Source: Clostridia bacterium (GTDB taxonomy: Bacteria; Bacillota; Clostridia; Oscillospirales; CAG-382). From it: a stretch of 37,255 nucleotides of DNA. The stretch covers positions 1-37,255 of the forward strand of contig JAFYPA010000085.1 in the NCBI GenBank assembly GCA_017560085.1, given 5' to 3'. A model generated the notes under the pieces. That model did no database searches, was not told the origin of the DNA, and saw nothing but the letters and a program-made list of their open reading frames with translations. The position numbers and the translations under genes are program-made. Positions 23,536-31,137 of this stretch are shown here, piece after piece; positions within the stretch are counted from its first letter, which is position 1, and each line of letters opens with the position of its first letter.

Positions 23536-24492
23536 TTAAAACAGACCCAGTATAAGCTTTATCAGGTCGTATATTACTGCATCCGTTACACCTATCAAAA
23601 TGACAATGCAAAGATACAAGAACATACTTGATTTACTGATTTTGTTATGTCCCATTGTGAAATAGAAGTTATAGTGCGCCTTCATATTGACATCCCTCTC
23701 CTCTACCCACTGATAGGTGATTGCGTCTGCGCAATCATATCCTTCGGGGGCGTAGTCGCGGTTAAGATCCGCCTCGAGGCGTCTTATGCGGTAGCAGGTG
23801 GAGTCGTTCATTTCGTACTCGTCACTGAGCGAAATTGTCACAAGGGCTTTTCTGATTCTTTGCTCGTGAAGAGCCTTGATTTCGTTAAGCTCCGGCGGAA
23901 GCAGGCGCGCTTCGTTTATTCTTATGGAATAGCCGTATTTCTCCGAAAGAATCGGGCTCTGAATCAGAAGGTTTATTTTGTCGGCAATGCCCTTTGCGTC
24001 CATTGTGGGGGCAAAAACATTGTCAAGCGTTTTATGCGGTATTCTGAATATCATATACGCCTGACTTGAGGTTACACAGTCATTTATAACCTTGAAATCA
24101 ATGGTAATAACCGTTCCGTATGAAACCCTTTTCAAAGACACAAAATCATCCGCAAGGGTTATAAGACTTACTTCCTTGTCATCGTAACGAAGCTCGGAGG
24201 TGTATTTTGTCTTTTTGGAATTAACCTCGCCCGCGGTATTGAACAGTGCGCGCAGAACAGTTACGTCCTCAAGCATATATGAAAGGTCGCACACCTCTTT
24301 TTCTTCAATCTCAAAGGGAACAAAGACATTAACCGCTTTTGTTTCCTTTGCACCGTGAATACGCACGCCCACATCGACATAGCTTTTTCCCTTGGGGTTT
24401 ATCCACTCGTTGAGATATACCGTGCTTTTGTCGTCGCCGTCTATCCAGAGTGCCCAGCCGTCATCGGCGAATTTTCTTTTTTTGTTTCCCAT
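23536..24492 (-). CDS. Unknown protein with C-terminal membrane anchor, in the alarmone operon
   Basis: 318 residues, not recognised. The body is hydrophilic and beta-rich, with an N-terminal WALWIDGDDKSTVYLNEW and a charged region near LHEQRIRKALVTISLSDEYEM. One hydrophobic stretch at ~290-318 (FLYLCIVILIGVTDAVIYDL) can form a tail anchor or short hairpin, placing the body in the cytoplasm. The ATG follows the stop of the GGDEF gene by one base and its own stop is 12 bases before the synthetase start, so it is translated with both. A membrane effector or scaffold responding to c-di-GMP or alarmone is a guess from context only. Confidence 0.7.
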   Translation of the reverse strand: MGNKKRKFADDGWALWIDGDDKSTVYLNEWINPKGKSYVDVGVRIHGAKETKAVNVFVPFEIEEKEVCDLSYMLEDVTVLRALFNTAGEVNSKKTKYTSELRYDDKEVSLITLADDFVSLKRVSYGTVITIDFKVINDCVTSSQAYMIFRIPHKTLDNVFAPTMDAKGIADKINLLIQSPILSEKYGYSIRINEARLLPPELNEIKALHEQRIRKALVTISLSDEYEMNDSTCYRIRRLEADLNRDYAPEGYDCADAITYQWVEERDVNMKAHYNFYFTMGHNKISKSSMFLYLCIVILIGVTDAVIYDLIKLILGLF

Positions 24493-24493
24493 T

Positions 24494-26059
24494 TTAATTC
24501 AGTCCCTTTGCTCCTCTTTTGTTTTCGTACATAGCGTCATCCGCTTTATTGAATACATCCACGAAGCTTGTATCCTCGTCGGAATCATATCTCGCATAGC
24601 CCATTGCAAGGCTTACGGGAAGCATTTCTCCGTCTGCGGTTATAAACCGCTTTGCGCATTCCGCTTCAAGCTTTTTCATAAGCTCGCCGTACTCCTTGAG
24701 GTCTCTGTTCCGAAGCACAACCAGAAATTCGTCTCCGCCGATTCTGAACACATGGCTTCTCTTGAAGGTATCCGCAATGAGATGCGCTGCGGCTACGATA
24801 AGTCTGTCGCCCACCTCGTGACCGTATCTGTCGTTGGTTTCCTTAAGGCAGTTAAGGTCAATCATAATAATGGCGGTCTCGGGCTTTTCGGCTGCCTTGT
24901 CAAACTCACTTACCCAGACTCTGTAGGAATTGGAATTCTTAAGTCCCGTGAGCGAATCTCGGTAGGCAAGCAGGCTCTGTATTCTTTCGTGCTCCTCAAG
25001 ATTCCGTGCCATATTGTTAAAGGCTGTGCTCAGAAGCTTGATTTCGTAGGTGTCGCTATGTATTATATCGACATTATAGTCTCCGCCCGCAAGCTTTGCG
25101 GATGCTTCCGTCAGCTTTTTGAGCGGGTCAACTATTCTTCTGACGATAATGCCCACCACAAGAGCAAAGAACAATCCGAGAAGAACCGCGATATACACTA
25201 TGTTAAGCGCTATGTCGTATCTTATCTGCTTTATGTCGCTGTAGCTTGCGGAAATCACAAGGGACATTCCGTTTTTCAGCTTATTCGACACGCTGAGATA
25301 TTCTTCGGGGTGATTGTGAATTCCGGATTCCTTGTTATGATACAGATTGTATATTTCCTCACCCTCAAATTCGAGATGAGCGAATCCGTTTTCGTAAATC
25401 TTTATGTTACTTACCTTATCCGTAAGAACCATATAATCAAAGTCTATGCCGACAACACCGAAAAATTCCTTATTGTAATAAAGAGGCACAACATAGGAAA
25501 TCATCACTATGTCGTTGTTGAGGTTGTGGTAAGGAAGCATCCATACGGGCTCTCCCGCATCGTACGCCTGCCAGTACCAGCCGACATGCTCGGTGTCGTT
25601 TCTGTCGTAAGCGGAAAGATCCGTTGGCTCGAAGCGGACAAACCTCTTCTCTCCCCTTGCTCTGCTGTAGAAAAATCCGCTTTGGGAGTCGGATATTTCG
25701 GGAGCAATTCTTAAATAATATGCAACGGCACCCTCGGTGTGCTTTGCCACATCCACGAACATTTCGTCCGACAGGCTTATGATTTCCTGCTGGACCTCAC
25801 TGTCGTGTATGTCGTCGCCGTCCTCCAAAAGACCCAGCACATAGCCTTCCATGATATGTACGGAATTTTCCATATCACCGAAAACGTCATTAATCTGTGC
25901 GGTATCCTTTTCGCAGGTGACTTTTATAAGGCTTTCGGTCTGAGTCTGAACAAAGTTATCAACCTCGTAAACACACAGACCGCCTATAAACACCGTAACA
26001 GCAAGCATTGCAGCTATAATTGTTATTAAAAATTTAAAATGCAACGATTTTGTTTTCAT
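24494..26059 (-). CDS. dCACHE-HAMP-GGDEF diguanylate cyclase
   Basis: 521 residues: TM1 (~9-31), double-CACHE extracellular sensor (~35-285) with a WYWQAYDAGEPVW ligand-pocket-like run, TM2 (~288-312), HAMP (~313-365) and GGDEF (~380-521). The catalytic loop RIGGDEF is intact (441-445), with DLNCLKETNDRYGHEVGD for metal and base binding. The RxxD inhibitory site is replaced (F-K-R-S at that position). It should make c-di-GMP in response to a small extracellular ligand. It heads the tightly packed set leading to the alarmone synthetase and hydrolase, suggesting that one sensor feeds two second messengers. GGAAGG is ~12 bases before the ATG. A TTGACA at ~26093-26098 has no good -10. Confidence 0.92.
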   Translation of the reverse strand: MKTKSLHFKFLITIIAAMLAVTVFIGGLCVYEVDNFVQTQTESLIKVTCEKDTAQINDVFGDMENSVHIMEGYVLGLLEDGDDIHDSEVQQEIISLSDEMFVDVAKHTEGAVAYYLRIAPEISDSQSGFFYSRARGEKRFVRFEPTDLSAYDRNDTEHVGWYWQAYDAGEPVWMLPYHNLNNDIVMISYVVPLYYNKEFFGVVGIDFDYMVLTDKVSNIKIYENGFAHLEFEGEEIYNLYHNKESGIHNHPEEYLSVSNKLKNGMSLVISASYSDIKQIRYDIALNIVYIAVLLGLFFALVVGIIVRRIVDPLKKLTEASAKLAGGDYNVDIIHSDTYEIKLLSTAFNNMARNLEEHERIQSLLAYRDSLTGLKNSNSYRVWVSEFDKAAEKPETAIIMIDLNCLKETNDRYGHEVGDRLIVAAAHLIADTFKRSHVFRIGGDEFLVVLRNRDLKEYGELMKKLEAECAKRFITADGEMLPVSLAMGYARYDSDEDTSFVDVFNKADDAMYENKRGAKGLN

Positions 26060-26129
26060 TACCAGTTATCCCTTCCGGATATCAGATCATCTGTCAATGG
26101 CTTGTATTTTTGCGGTAGTATCGCTTTTA

Positions 26130-27065
26130 TCAGAACCAGTGTCCGTTAATAATATCGGATGCAATAAGAAGTGCGAACATTACGGTACCGACAAACTGAA
26201 TTGCAATACCTGTCTTACTGTAGCCCTTACGTCTGAATACGATTGAAAGTGCAAGGCACGTATATCCTATAACGGGAATTGTATATGCGATAAATGCCGT
26301 AACATCGCCCGCCGTACCATTGATGTCGATAAACAGGCAGACAATGGATATGAAGGGCATTGCAACAAGACCCACAAGGAAGTTGAGAACGATGGATATC
26401 TTATCCATTGCGTTATAAGTGTAATCCTTTTCCTTGCGTACAAAAATGATACAGAGAAGAAGGAATACAATTGTCGCGAGAACGAACATAGGAAGGTTAT
26501 CCGCCTCACAGCACAATCCCGAACGGTGGAAGCTGTTTTCTATGGGCTCGGGGTATGTATAGTCTATAATCTTGAAGTCGATTGCTTCGAGTACGGCTTC
26601 TCTGTTTGAATCGTCGAGAGTTATACCGTTCTTGTAATCGTAGTATTCAATGTAGGGAGCAATTACGCCATCGTAGTACTCATCGTAATAGTCCTGATGA
26701 AGGGGGTCGCCCATAAAGTAGCCCGGAATCATATGCTCATGCATGGAAAGAGAATAATCCTCGGTTCTGTCGATGATGTAGGCATAGTCATACTTGGGGG
26801 TCTGGTCGTAGGTTGCTCCTCCGTCCCACCATCTTTCGTGGAATCCGCCATAGGTTGAGGAGCTTGAAAATTTACAGTGGTAAACACCGGAAAGAACTCC
26901 CACCTCGCCCTTGTATTCGTAGGTTATCGAGAAGGGAAAGTCACCCTCTGCAATCTCGGGCTCTGTTGTATAGCAGAATATTACGGTTAAAAGAGCAAAT
27001 GCAACAAGCATTGCGGCGAAAAATATACCCGGAAGTAAAAACTTCTTTTTAATAGAGTTGTTCAT
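26130..27065 (-). CDS. Unknown multi-pass membrane protein with extracellular domain
   Basis: 311 residues. TM1 (~10-32) is followed by a ~155-residue tyrosine-rich outer domain (SSSSTYGGFHERWWDGG; DYYDEYYDGVIAPYIEYYDY) and four more membrane segments (~192-212, 222-248, 255-280, 287-308). Not recognised. AAAGGTG lies nine bases before the ATG. It ends the group that starts with the SLH nucleotidase, and 70 bases separate it from the GGDEF gene. Confidence 0.65.
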   Translation of the reverse strand: MNNSIKKKFLLPGIFFAAMLVAFALLTVIFCYTTEPEIAEGDFPFSITYEYKGEVGVLSGVYHCKFSSSSTYGGFHERWWDGGATYDQTPKYDYAYIIDRTEDYSLSMHEHMIPGYFMGDPLHQDYYDEYYDGVIAPYIEYYDYKNGITLDDSNREAVLEAIDFKIIDYTYPEPIENSFHRSGLCCEADNLPMFVLATIVFLLLCIIFVRKEKDYTYNAMDKISIVLNFLVGLVAMPFISIVCLFIDINGTAGDVTAFIAYTIPVIGYTCLALSIVFRRKGYSKTGIAIQFVGTVMFALLIASDIINGHWF

Positions 27066-27098
27066 ATGTAAAGCACCTTTCTTTTCGGTCGGAAGGAC

Positions 27099-27752
27099 TC
27101 ATTCCTTTGAATTTATAGCCTTATCGATTCCGTAGAATATGTAGCCGAGTGCAATGAAGCCTACGAACAGAATCGCAACCCACTTTGCAACGCCAGCAAC
27201 GCCGAGGTTGTCGAGGTTGAGGAAGAAGTAAGGATAGAGGTAAGGAACCTCGGGGTTGAAGTTAACTATTGCCGCGCGTGTATATACGAAAATAACGTAA
27301 ATCACGGGGAAAATAACGGATGCTATGGGCTGATACCATTTTACCTTCTTGTGCTCATAGAAGAGGAGCCAGTCAAAGACATACATAATGGGAAGAATTA
27401 CGTGGAAGGTGATGCTTGCCACACGCCAGTTAGCCTGAGGGTCTCTTCCGGGCTGACCTGCGAGAAGGAAGTTGAACACAAGGAAAGTGAGAAGAATTGC
27501 AAGCACGCCGATAAACTTAAGGAATGGTGCTACATTTACATAGCTGTCAGTCTTCTTTTTTGCTGTCTGTACGAGCTCTGCAAATACGATGCCTATACAA
27601 AGATAGTTGCTGATGTTTGTAAAGTGAACATAGAAATCCGTTCTGAGGTTTGTGACATCATCAAAAATACCGAAGCTTGCGAAAATACCGATAAGTCCTA
27701 TCGCACAGAAGAAGGACTGATAAATAAGCTGTGCAGTTCTGTTCTTAAACAT
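27099..27752 (-). CDS. Pr6Pr/AIG1-like membrane protein
   Basis: 217 residues, about six membrane segments. The spacing of YVHFTNISNYLCIG, LLAGQPGRDPQANW, HVILPIMYVFDWLLF and VPYLYPYFFLN matches the bacterial Pr6Pr group, distant relatives of animal AIG1/FAR-17a proteins. Bacterial function is unknown; the animal relatives are hydrolases of fatty acid esters of hydroxy fatty acids. It lies between the STAS gene and the unknown membrane protein, spaced 27 and 33 bases. Confidence 0.72.
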   Translation of the reverse strand: MFKNRTAQLIYQSFFCAIGLIGIFASFGIFDDVTNLRTDFYVHFTNISNYLCIGIVFAELVQTAKKKTDSYVNVAPFLKFIGVLAILLTFLVFNFLLAGQPGRDPQANWRVASITFHVILPIMYVFDWLLFYEHKKVKWYQPIASVIFPVIYVIFVYTRAAIVNFNPEVPYLYPYFFLNLDNLGVAGVAKWVAILFVGFIALGYIFYGIDKAINSKE

Positions 27753-27779
27753 AGTTTATTACCTCTCTTATATCTGTAA

Positions 27780-28079
27780 TTATTCTTGCTCGAGCATCTG
27801 CAGAAGACCTGTCATTTCGAAGACCTCGCGGACTATTTCATTGGTCTTTTCTATTCGCATAATGCCGTCGTTTGATGTCATTTTCTTATAAGCCGCGAGA
27901 AGCACTCTTATTCCCGCCGAGGAAATGTATTCCAGCTCGGACATATTGAAAACAAGCTCCTTGGTATCAGAGGAAAGGTCCTTTACCACAGTCTCAAGAT
28001 TCGGGGCGGTGGTTGTATCAAGCCTTCCTGTTATTCCAAGGGTTACAAGCTCAAAATCTCTTTCAACATTGATTGTCAT
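27780..28079 (-). CDS. Second STAS-domain protein (SpoIIAA/RsbV-like)
   Basis: 99 residues. TGRLDTTTAPNLETVV then LVFNMSELEYISSAGIRVLL, with S54 in the phosphorylation position, the same index as in the other STAS protein of the window. It sits 21 bases after the nucleotidase gene. No phosphatase or kinase gene is adjacent, so it may be served by the SpoIIE/HATPase fusion ~6 kb away. Confidence 0.9.
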   Translation of the reverse strand: MTINVERDFELVTLGITGRLDTTTAPNLETVVKDLSSDTKELVFNMSELEYISSAGIRVLLAAYKKMTSNDGIMRIEKTNEIVREVFEMTGLLQMLEQE

Positions 28080-28100
28080 AAAATTCCCCTTTTGTTGTGT

Positions 28101-30185
28101 TTATGATTTTACATTCTGTGAATATCTGTCAAGGACTGCCTTAAGCTCATCCTCGCTTACTGCGTTCTTGGGAGCAAGGGTGCTTACCGTATTGCCGGAA
28201 AGAACACCGCTTCCGCAGGACCACTGGAATGCGGGTATTGCGTACTCGCTGATTTCAAAGGCGTCGTCGTAGCTTAAGATGTTTGTGCTTTCTCCGACGC
28301 TTACGTCTGCATTCTTATACTTCGCATAGCGCCAGAGGATTGTTGCAAGCTGTTCACGGGTCAAAAGCTCGTTCGGTGCAAAGCTGCTTTCGGAGTAGCC
28401 GTTTACGATTTTTGCGGCTGCCGCCCAGCGGATTGCTTCGGTGTAAGACTCTTCGGTCCTTACGTCCTCGAACTTCATTGCGTAATTCGCAACGGGGCTG
28501 CCCTCGATATTCCAGAGAGCGATTATTGCTTCCGCTCTTGTTATGCCCTTGTCCTCGGATGCCGCTTTGTCATAGCCGTCTGTGAAGATTATTCTGTTGT
28601 CAACCTCTGCGTATTCCTCGCCGATAACGCCGCCGAGATAATTTGCAACATAGGATTCAAGCACTTCAACGTCAAGTATTCCGTCGTTCTGAAGAACGGT
28701 TGCCTTTTCAAGCATTGAAAGACCGCCGCCGAAGTCTATAACATAGTAATTTGCAATTGCGATTGTGTAGTTTCTGTCAAGCTCAAGGGGCTTGTAAGTA
28801 CCGCTTTCACCGTCAAGAATCATTACATCGTATACACGGTAATCGCCTTCAACCTTTACAAAGAAGCCTGTTTCGTCAACCTTGATGGGTGTGGGAATGG
28901 ATTTGTTGATTTTGAAGGTTACGCCCGACATATGGGGGAAGGAGCCGTTCTCGTTGGGGTATTCCATAACGCCCATTTCAAGCATATCAAGAAGCACCTG
29001 TCCGGAAAGCTCTGCCTTTAAAACCTGGTTTCCGAAGGGGAACACAGAGTAAAGGGTATTGAATGTAACATCGCCCGCCTTGATGGGTGCACGGATTCCG
29101 CCACCGTTTACAAAGGCGATTTCGGTATCGATTACCGCTCTGAAGGCATCGGCACAAAGGTTACCGAGGTTTGTGACTGAGCGTCTTACAAGACGGTTGC
29201 CCTCGCTGTCGTTTACGATAAGCTCAACCTTGCTTTCGCCGATTTTTCTGTTGCCGAGCTCTGCGTAGCTTTCGTTGATTTCCTTGATGTAAGCATCAAC
29301 GGCTGCGTCTGTCTTGGTGTAGGATTCGGTAGGAATAAGCTGTGTATCAAAGCCGTCCTTGGTAATTGTAAGCTTACCGATATTCTTGAATTTTGTACCT
29401 GTTGATGTAAGAAGAACCTCGTCTCCGCTCTTATCCTTTACGAGCATTTCCTCGATTGTGGAGTGGGAGTGACCGTCAAGAACTATATCAATGCCGTCGG
29501 TGTTGCCGATGAGCTTTACGATATCGTCAAGGGTCTGTGATTCGTCGTAGCCTACGTGAGCAAGGGCGATAACATAATCGGCACCCTCTTTTCTTGCGGC
29601 GTCAACATTGGACTGAACCACCTCATAGAGGTTGTTTACGGAGAAGGTATAGATAATCTCGCCGTCTTCGTTCTTGAACTGTGAAGGATATGAGGAGTTA
29701 ATTGTTTCGGGTGTTACGATACCGATATACGCGATATCCGTTTCACCGTAGGAAACTATTTTATACGGGTCGAAATAGGGCTTATCCTCACCGAGCTTCA
29801 TAAAGTTGCAGGAGAGGTATTTTGTATTGGAGATTGCGTTGAGCTCAACGAGTCTGGGAAGCATATAACCGAATTCGTGGTTACCGGGAATGATTGCGTC
29901 GTAGCCGACGATGTTCATAATGTTTACGATGTACTCGCCCTTGGAAACCGCACCGATGGTTTCGCCCTGTACGAAGTCACCGCTGGAGACAACGCCGACG
30001 TATTCATATTCTTCCTTTAATTCCTGCTTCATTGCGGCAAGCTTTGAATAGCCCTCCACCGCGCAGTGAACATCGTTCTCGTAGAGGATAACGATGCTCT
30101 CCGTGTCCTTTGCAAATGCTGTTCCGCAGAGGAGGCATCCGATTAAGCATACTGCTGTTACAGCACTGAGTAAATACTTTTTCAT
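28101..30185 (-). CDS. SLH-anchored 5'-nucleotidase / 2',3'-cyclic phosphodiesterase family protein
   Basis: 694 residues. Signal peptide 1-25 (AFA/K); LIGC at 14-17 also fits a weak lipobox. The metallophosphatase domain (~30-270) has ENDVHC (D38, H40), SSGDF, PGNHEFGY, LAHVGYDES and LDGHSHS, the full two-metal set. The 5'-nucleotidase C-terminal domain (~300-500) has NLCADAFRA, FVNGGGIRAPI and LYSVFPFGNQ. The last ~165 residues are SLH repeats (ITRAEAIIALWNI; FEDVRTEESYTEAIRWAAAAKIVNG; FAPNELLTREQLATILWRYAKY), so the enzyme should be held on the cell wall and release phosphate from extracellular nucleotides. The promoter carries the PhoB-like box, consistent with a scavenging role. AAAGGAA is eight bases before the ATG. 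Confidence 0.93.
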   Translation of the reverse strand: MKKYLLSAVTAVCLIGCLLCGTAFAKDTESIVILYENDVHCAVEGYSKLAAMKQELKEEYEYVGVVSSGDFVQGETIGAVSKGEYIVNIMNIVGYDAIIPGNHEFGYMLPRLVELNAISNTKYLSCNFMKLGEDKPYFDPYKIVSYGETDIAYIGIVTPETINSSYPSQFKNEDGEIIYTFSVNNLYEVVQSNVDAARKEGADYVIALAHVGYDESQTLDDIVKLIGNTDGIDIVLDGHSHSTIEEMLVKDKSGDEVLLTSTGTKFKNIGKLTITKDGFDTQLIPTESYTKTDAAVDAYIKEINESYAELGNRKIGESKVELIVNDSEGNRLVRRSVTNLGNLCADAFRAVIDTEIAFVNGGGIRAPIKAGDVTFNTLYSVFPFGNQVLKAELSGQVLLDMLEMGVMEYPNENGSFPHMSGVTFKINKSIPTPIKVDETGFFVKVEGDYRVYDVMILDGESGTYKPLELDRNYTIAIANYYVIDFGGGLSMLEKATVLQNDGILDVEVLESYVANYLGGVIGEEYAEVDNRIIFTDGYDKAASEDKGITRAEAIIALWNIEGSPVANYAMKFEDVRTEESYTEAIRWAAAAKIVNGYSESSFAPNELLTREQLATILWRYAKYKNADVSVGESTNILSYDDAFEISEYAIPAFQWSCGSGVLSGNTVSTLAPKNAVSEDELKAVLDRYSQNVKS

Positions 30186-30230
30186 TTCAAAATTTCCTTT
30201 CGGTTTGCATAATTTTTCATTCTGATATAT

Positions 30231-30266
30231 ATAATACCAGACCGTCTATGACAAACCTATGACAAA
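30231..30266 (-). promoter_or_regulatory. PhoB-like box and promoter of the SLH 5'-nucleotidase (site A)
   Basis: Minus strand: TTTGTCAT, AGG, TTTGTCAT (30266-30248), 11 bases, then -10 TATTAT (30236-30231). The direct repeats are 11 bp apart. The same 20-bp core (these 19 bases plus A) occurs at sites B and C. Confidence 0.85.
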
Positions 30267-30282
30267 CAGAGCGAAAAACATA

Positions 30283-30322
30283 AAAAAATACGGCTGAATT
30301 GCTTCAACCGTAAAATTTTTTC
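30283..30322. terminator. Terminator after the response regulator gene
   Basis: ACGGCTGAA (30290-30298) and TTCAACCGT (30303-30311) form a 9-bp stem with one mismatch and a 4-base loop. T7 follows on the minus strand (TATTTTTTT) and T6 on the plus strand. Confidence 0.75.
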
Positions 30323-30360
30323 TTGATTTTTTCAGTTTTTTCGAACATTTAACAATTTCG

Positions 30361-31137
30361 TCAATTTTTGCCCAGAAGCAAGGAAAGTGTATCCTCTGCC
30401 CAGGAATACTGCGACATATACTCGCCGAGGAACTGAGGCTTGCCGGATTTCAGATAGCTGTAATAGTCACAGCTGATTCTTGTGGTATCAACTCTGTAGT
30501 TGTATCCGTCCTGACAGAATACTCTTTCGGCACCGACATTGGCAAGTGCCTTTTTCAGGTCTCCCACGAGGTGTCTGAGGTAGTCCATATTTTTGATGTC
30601 GTCGGTGTTTTCCGGCCACATAACGGCACAAATCTGCTTACCCGTGATTCCCGCTCCGTTTCTGTCGACAAGCACGGCAAAAAGCTCCTTCGCCTTTGTA
30701 CGCTTGAAGGTAAGTGCCTCGCCGTTTTTCAGCACCTCGAAGGTGCCGAAGCATTTTACCTCAAGAAGGAATTCGTTGGGATTCTTGCCCTTGATATGGT
30801 CAATTTCCTTTTGAACAGCCTCCTGAGTTATGGGCTTCATAAGGTAGCCGCTGCATCTGAGCTGTATGGCGTTAAGAGCGTACTGCTCATAGCCCGTACA
30901 GAATACAATTTTGCATTCGGGACGGAGCTCGATTATTTTTTCCGCAAGGGCAAGACCGCCCATTCCTCGCATATTTATGTCAAGAAAGGCTATGTCTGCG
31001 CTGTTTTCGGAAATCCATTCAAGAGCTGCGGAGCAGGCGGAAAAATCGTAGACCGCTTCTATATCGGGGGATGCCTTTACGATATCCGTAAGGGCGTTGA
31101 GCATCGGTCTTTCGTCGTCAACCGTTATCGCTATCAT
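30361..31137 (-). CDS. Response regulator with SARP-type winged-helix output
   Basis: 258 residues. Receiver domain ~1-118 with D7-D8, phosphoacceptor D53 in FLDINM, T81 and K101. After a linker the output domain (~122-235) begins LLEVKCFGTFEVLKNGEALT and continues FKRTKAKELFAVLVDRNG, ITGKQICAVMWPE and LRHLVGDLKKAL, then a wing (VFCQDGYNYRVD): the OmpR/SARP winged-helix pattern, with only a stub of the BTAD region. Proteins of this class bind direct repeats spaced 11 bp, matching sites A-C. It overlaps the kinase gene by 20 bases, so the two form a two-component pair; AAAGGAGG is nine bases before the ATG. LytS-type kinases more often pair with LytTR regulators, so the pairing is unusual. Confidence 0.92.
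   Translation of the reverse strand: MIAITVDDERPMLNALTDIVKASPDIEAVYDFSACSAALEWISENSADIAFLDINMRGMGGLALAEKIIELRPECKIVFCTGYEQYALNAIQLRCSGYLMKPITQEAVQKEIDHIKGKNPNEFLLEVKCFGTFEVLKNGEALTFKRTKAKELFAVLVDRNGAGITGKQICAVMWPENTDDIKNMDYLRHLVGDLKKALANVGAERVFCQDGYNYRVDTTRISCDYYSYLKSGKPQFLGEYMSQYSWAEDTLSLLLGKN

Noticed and set aside
24392..25714. 440-residue plus-strand open frame opposite the GGDEF cyclase
   Set aside because: It is antisense to a gene with full domain motifs, has no SD, is rich in Cys/His/Val from reversed codons and resembles no family.
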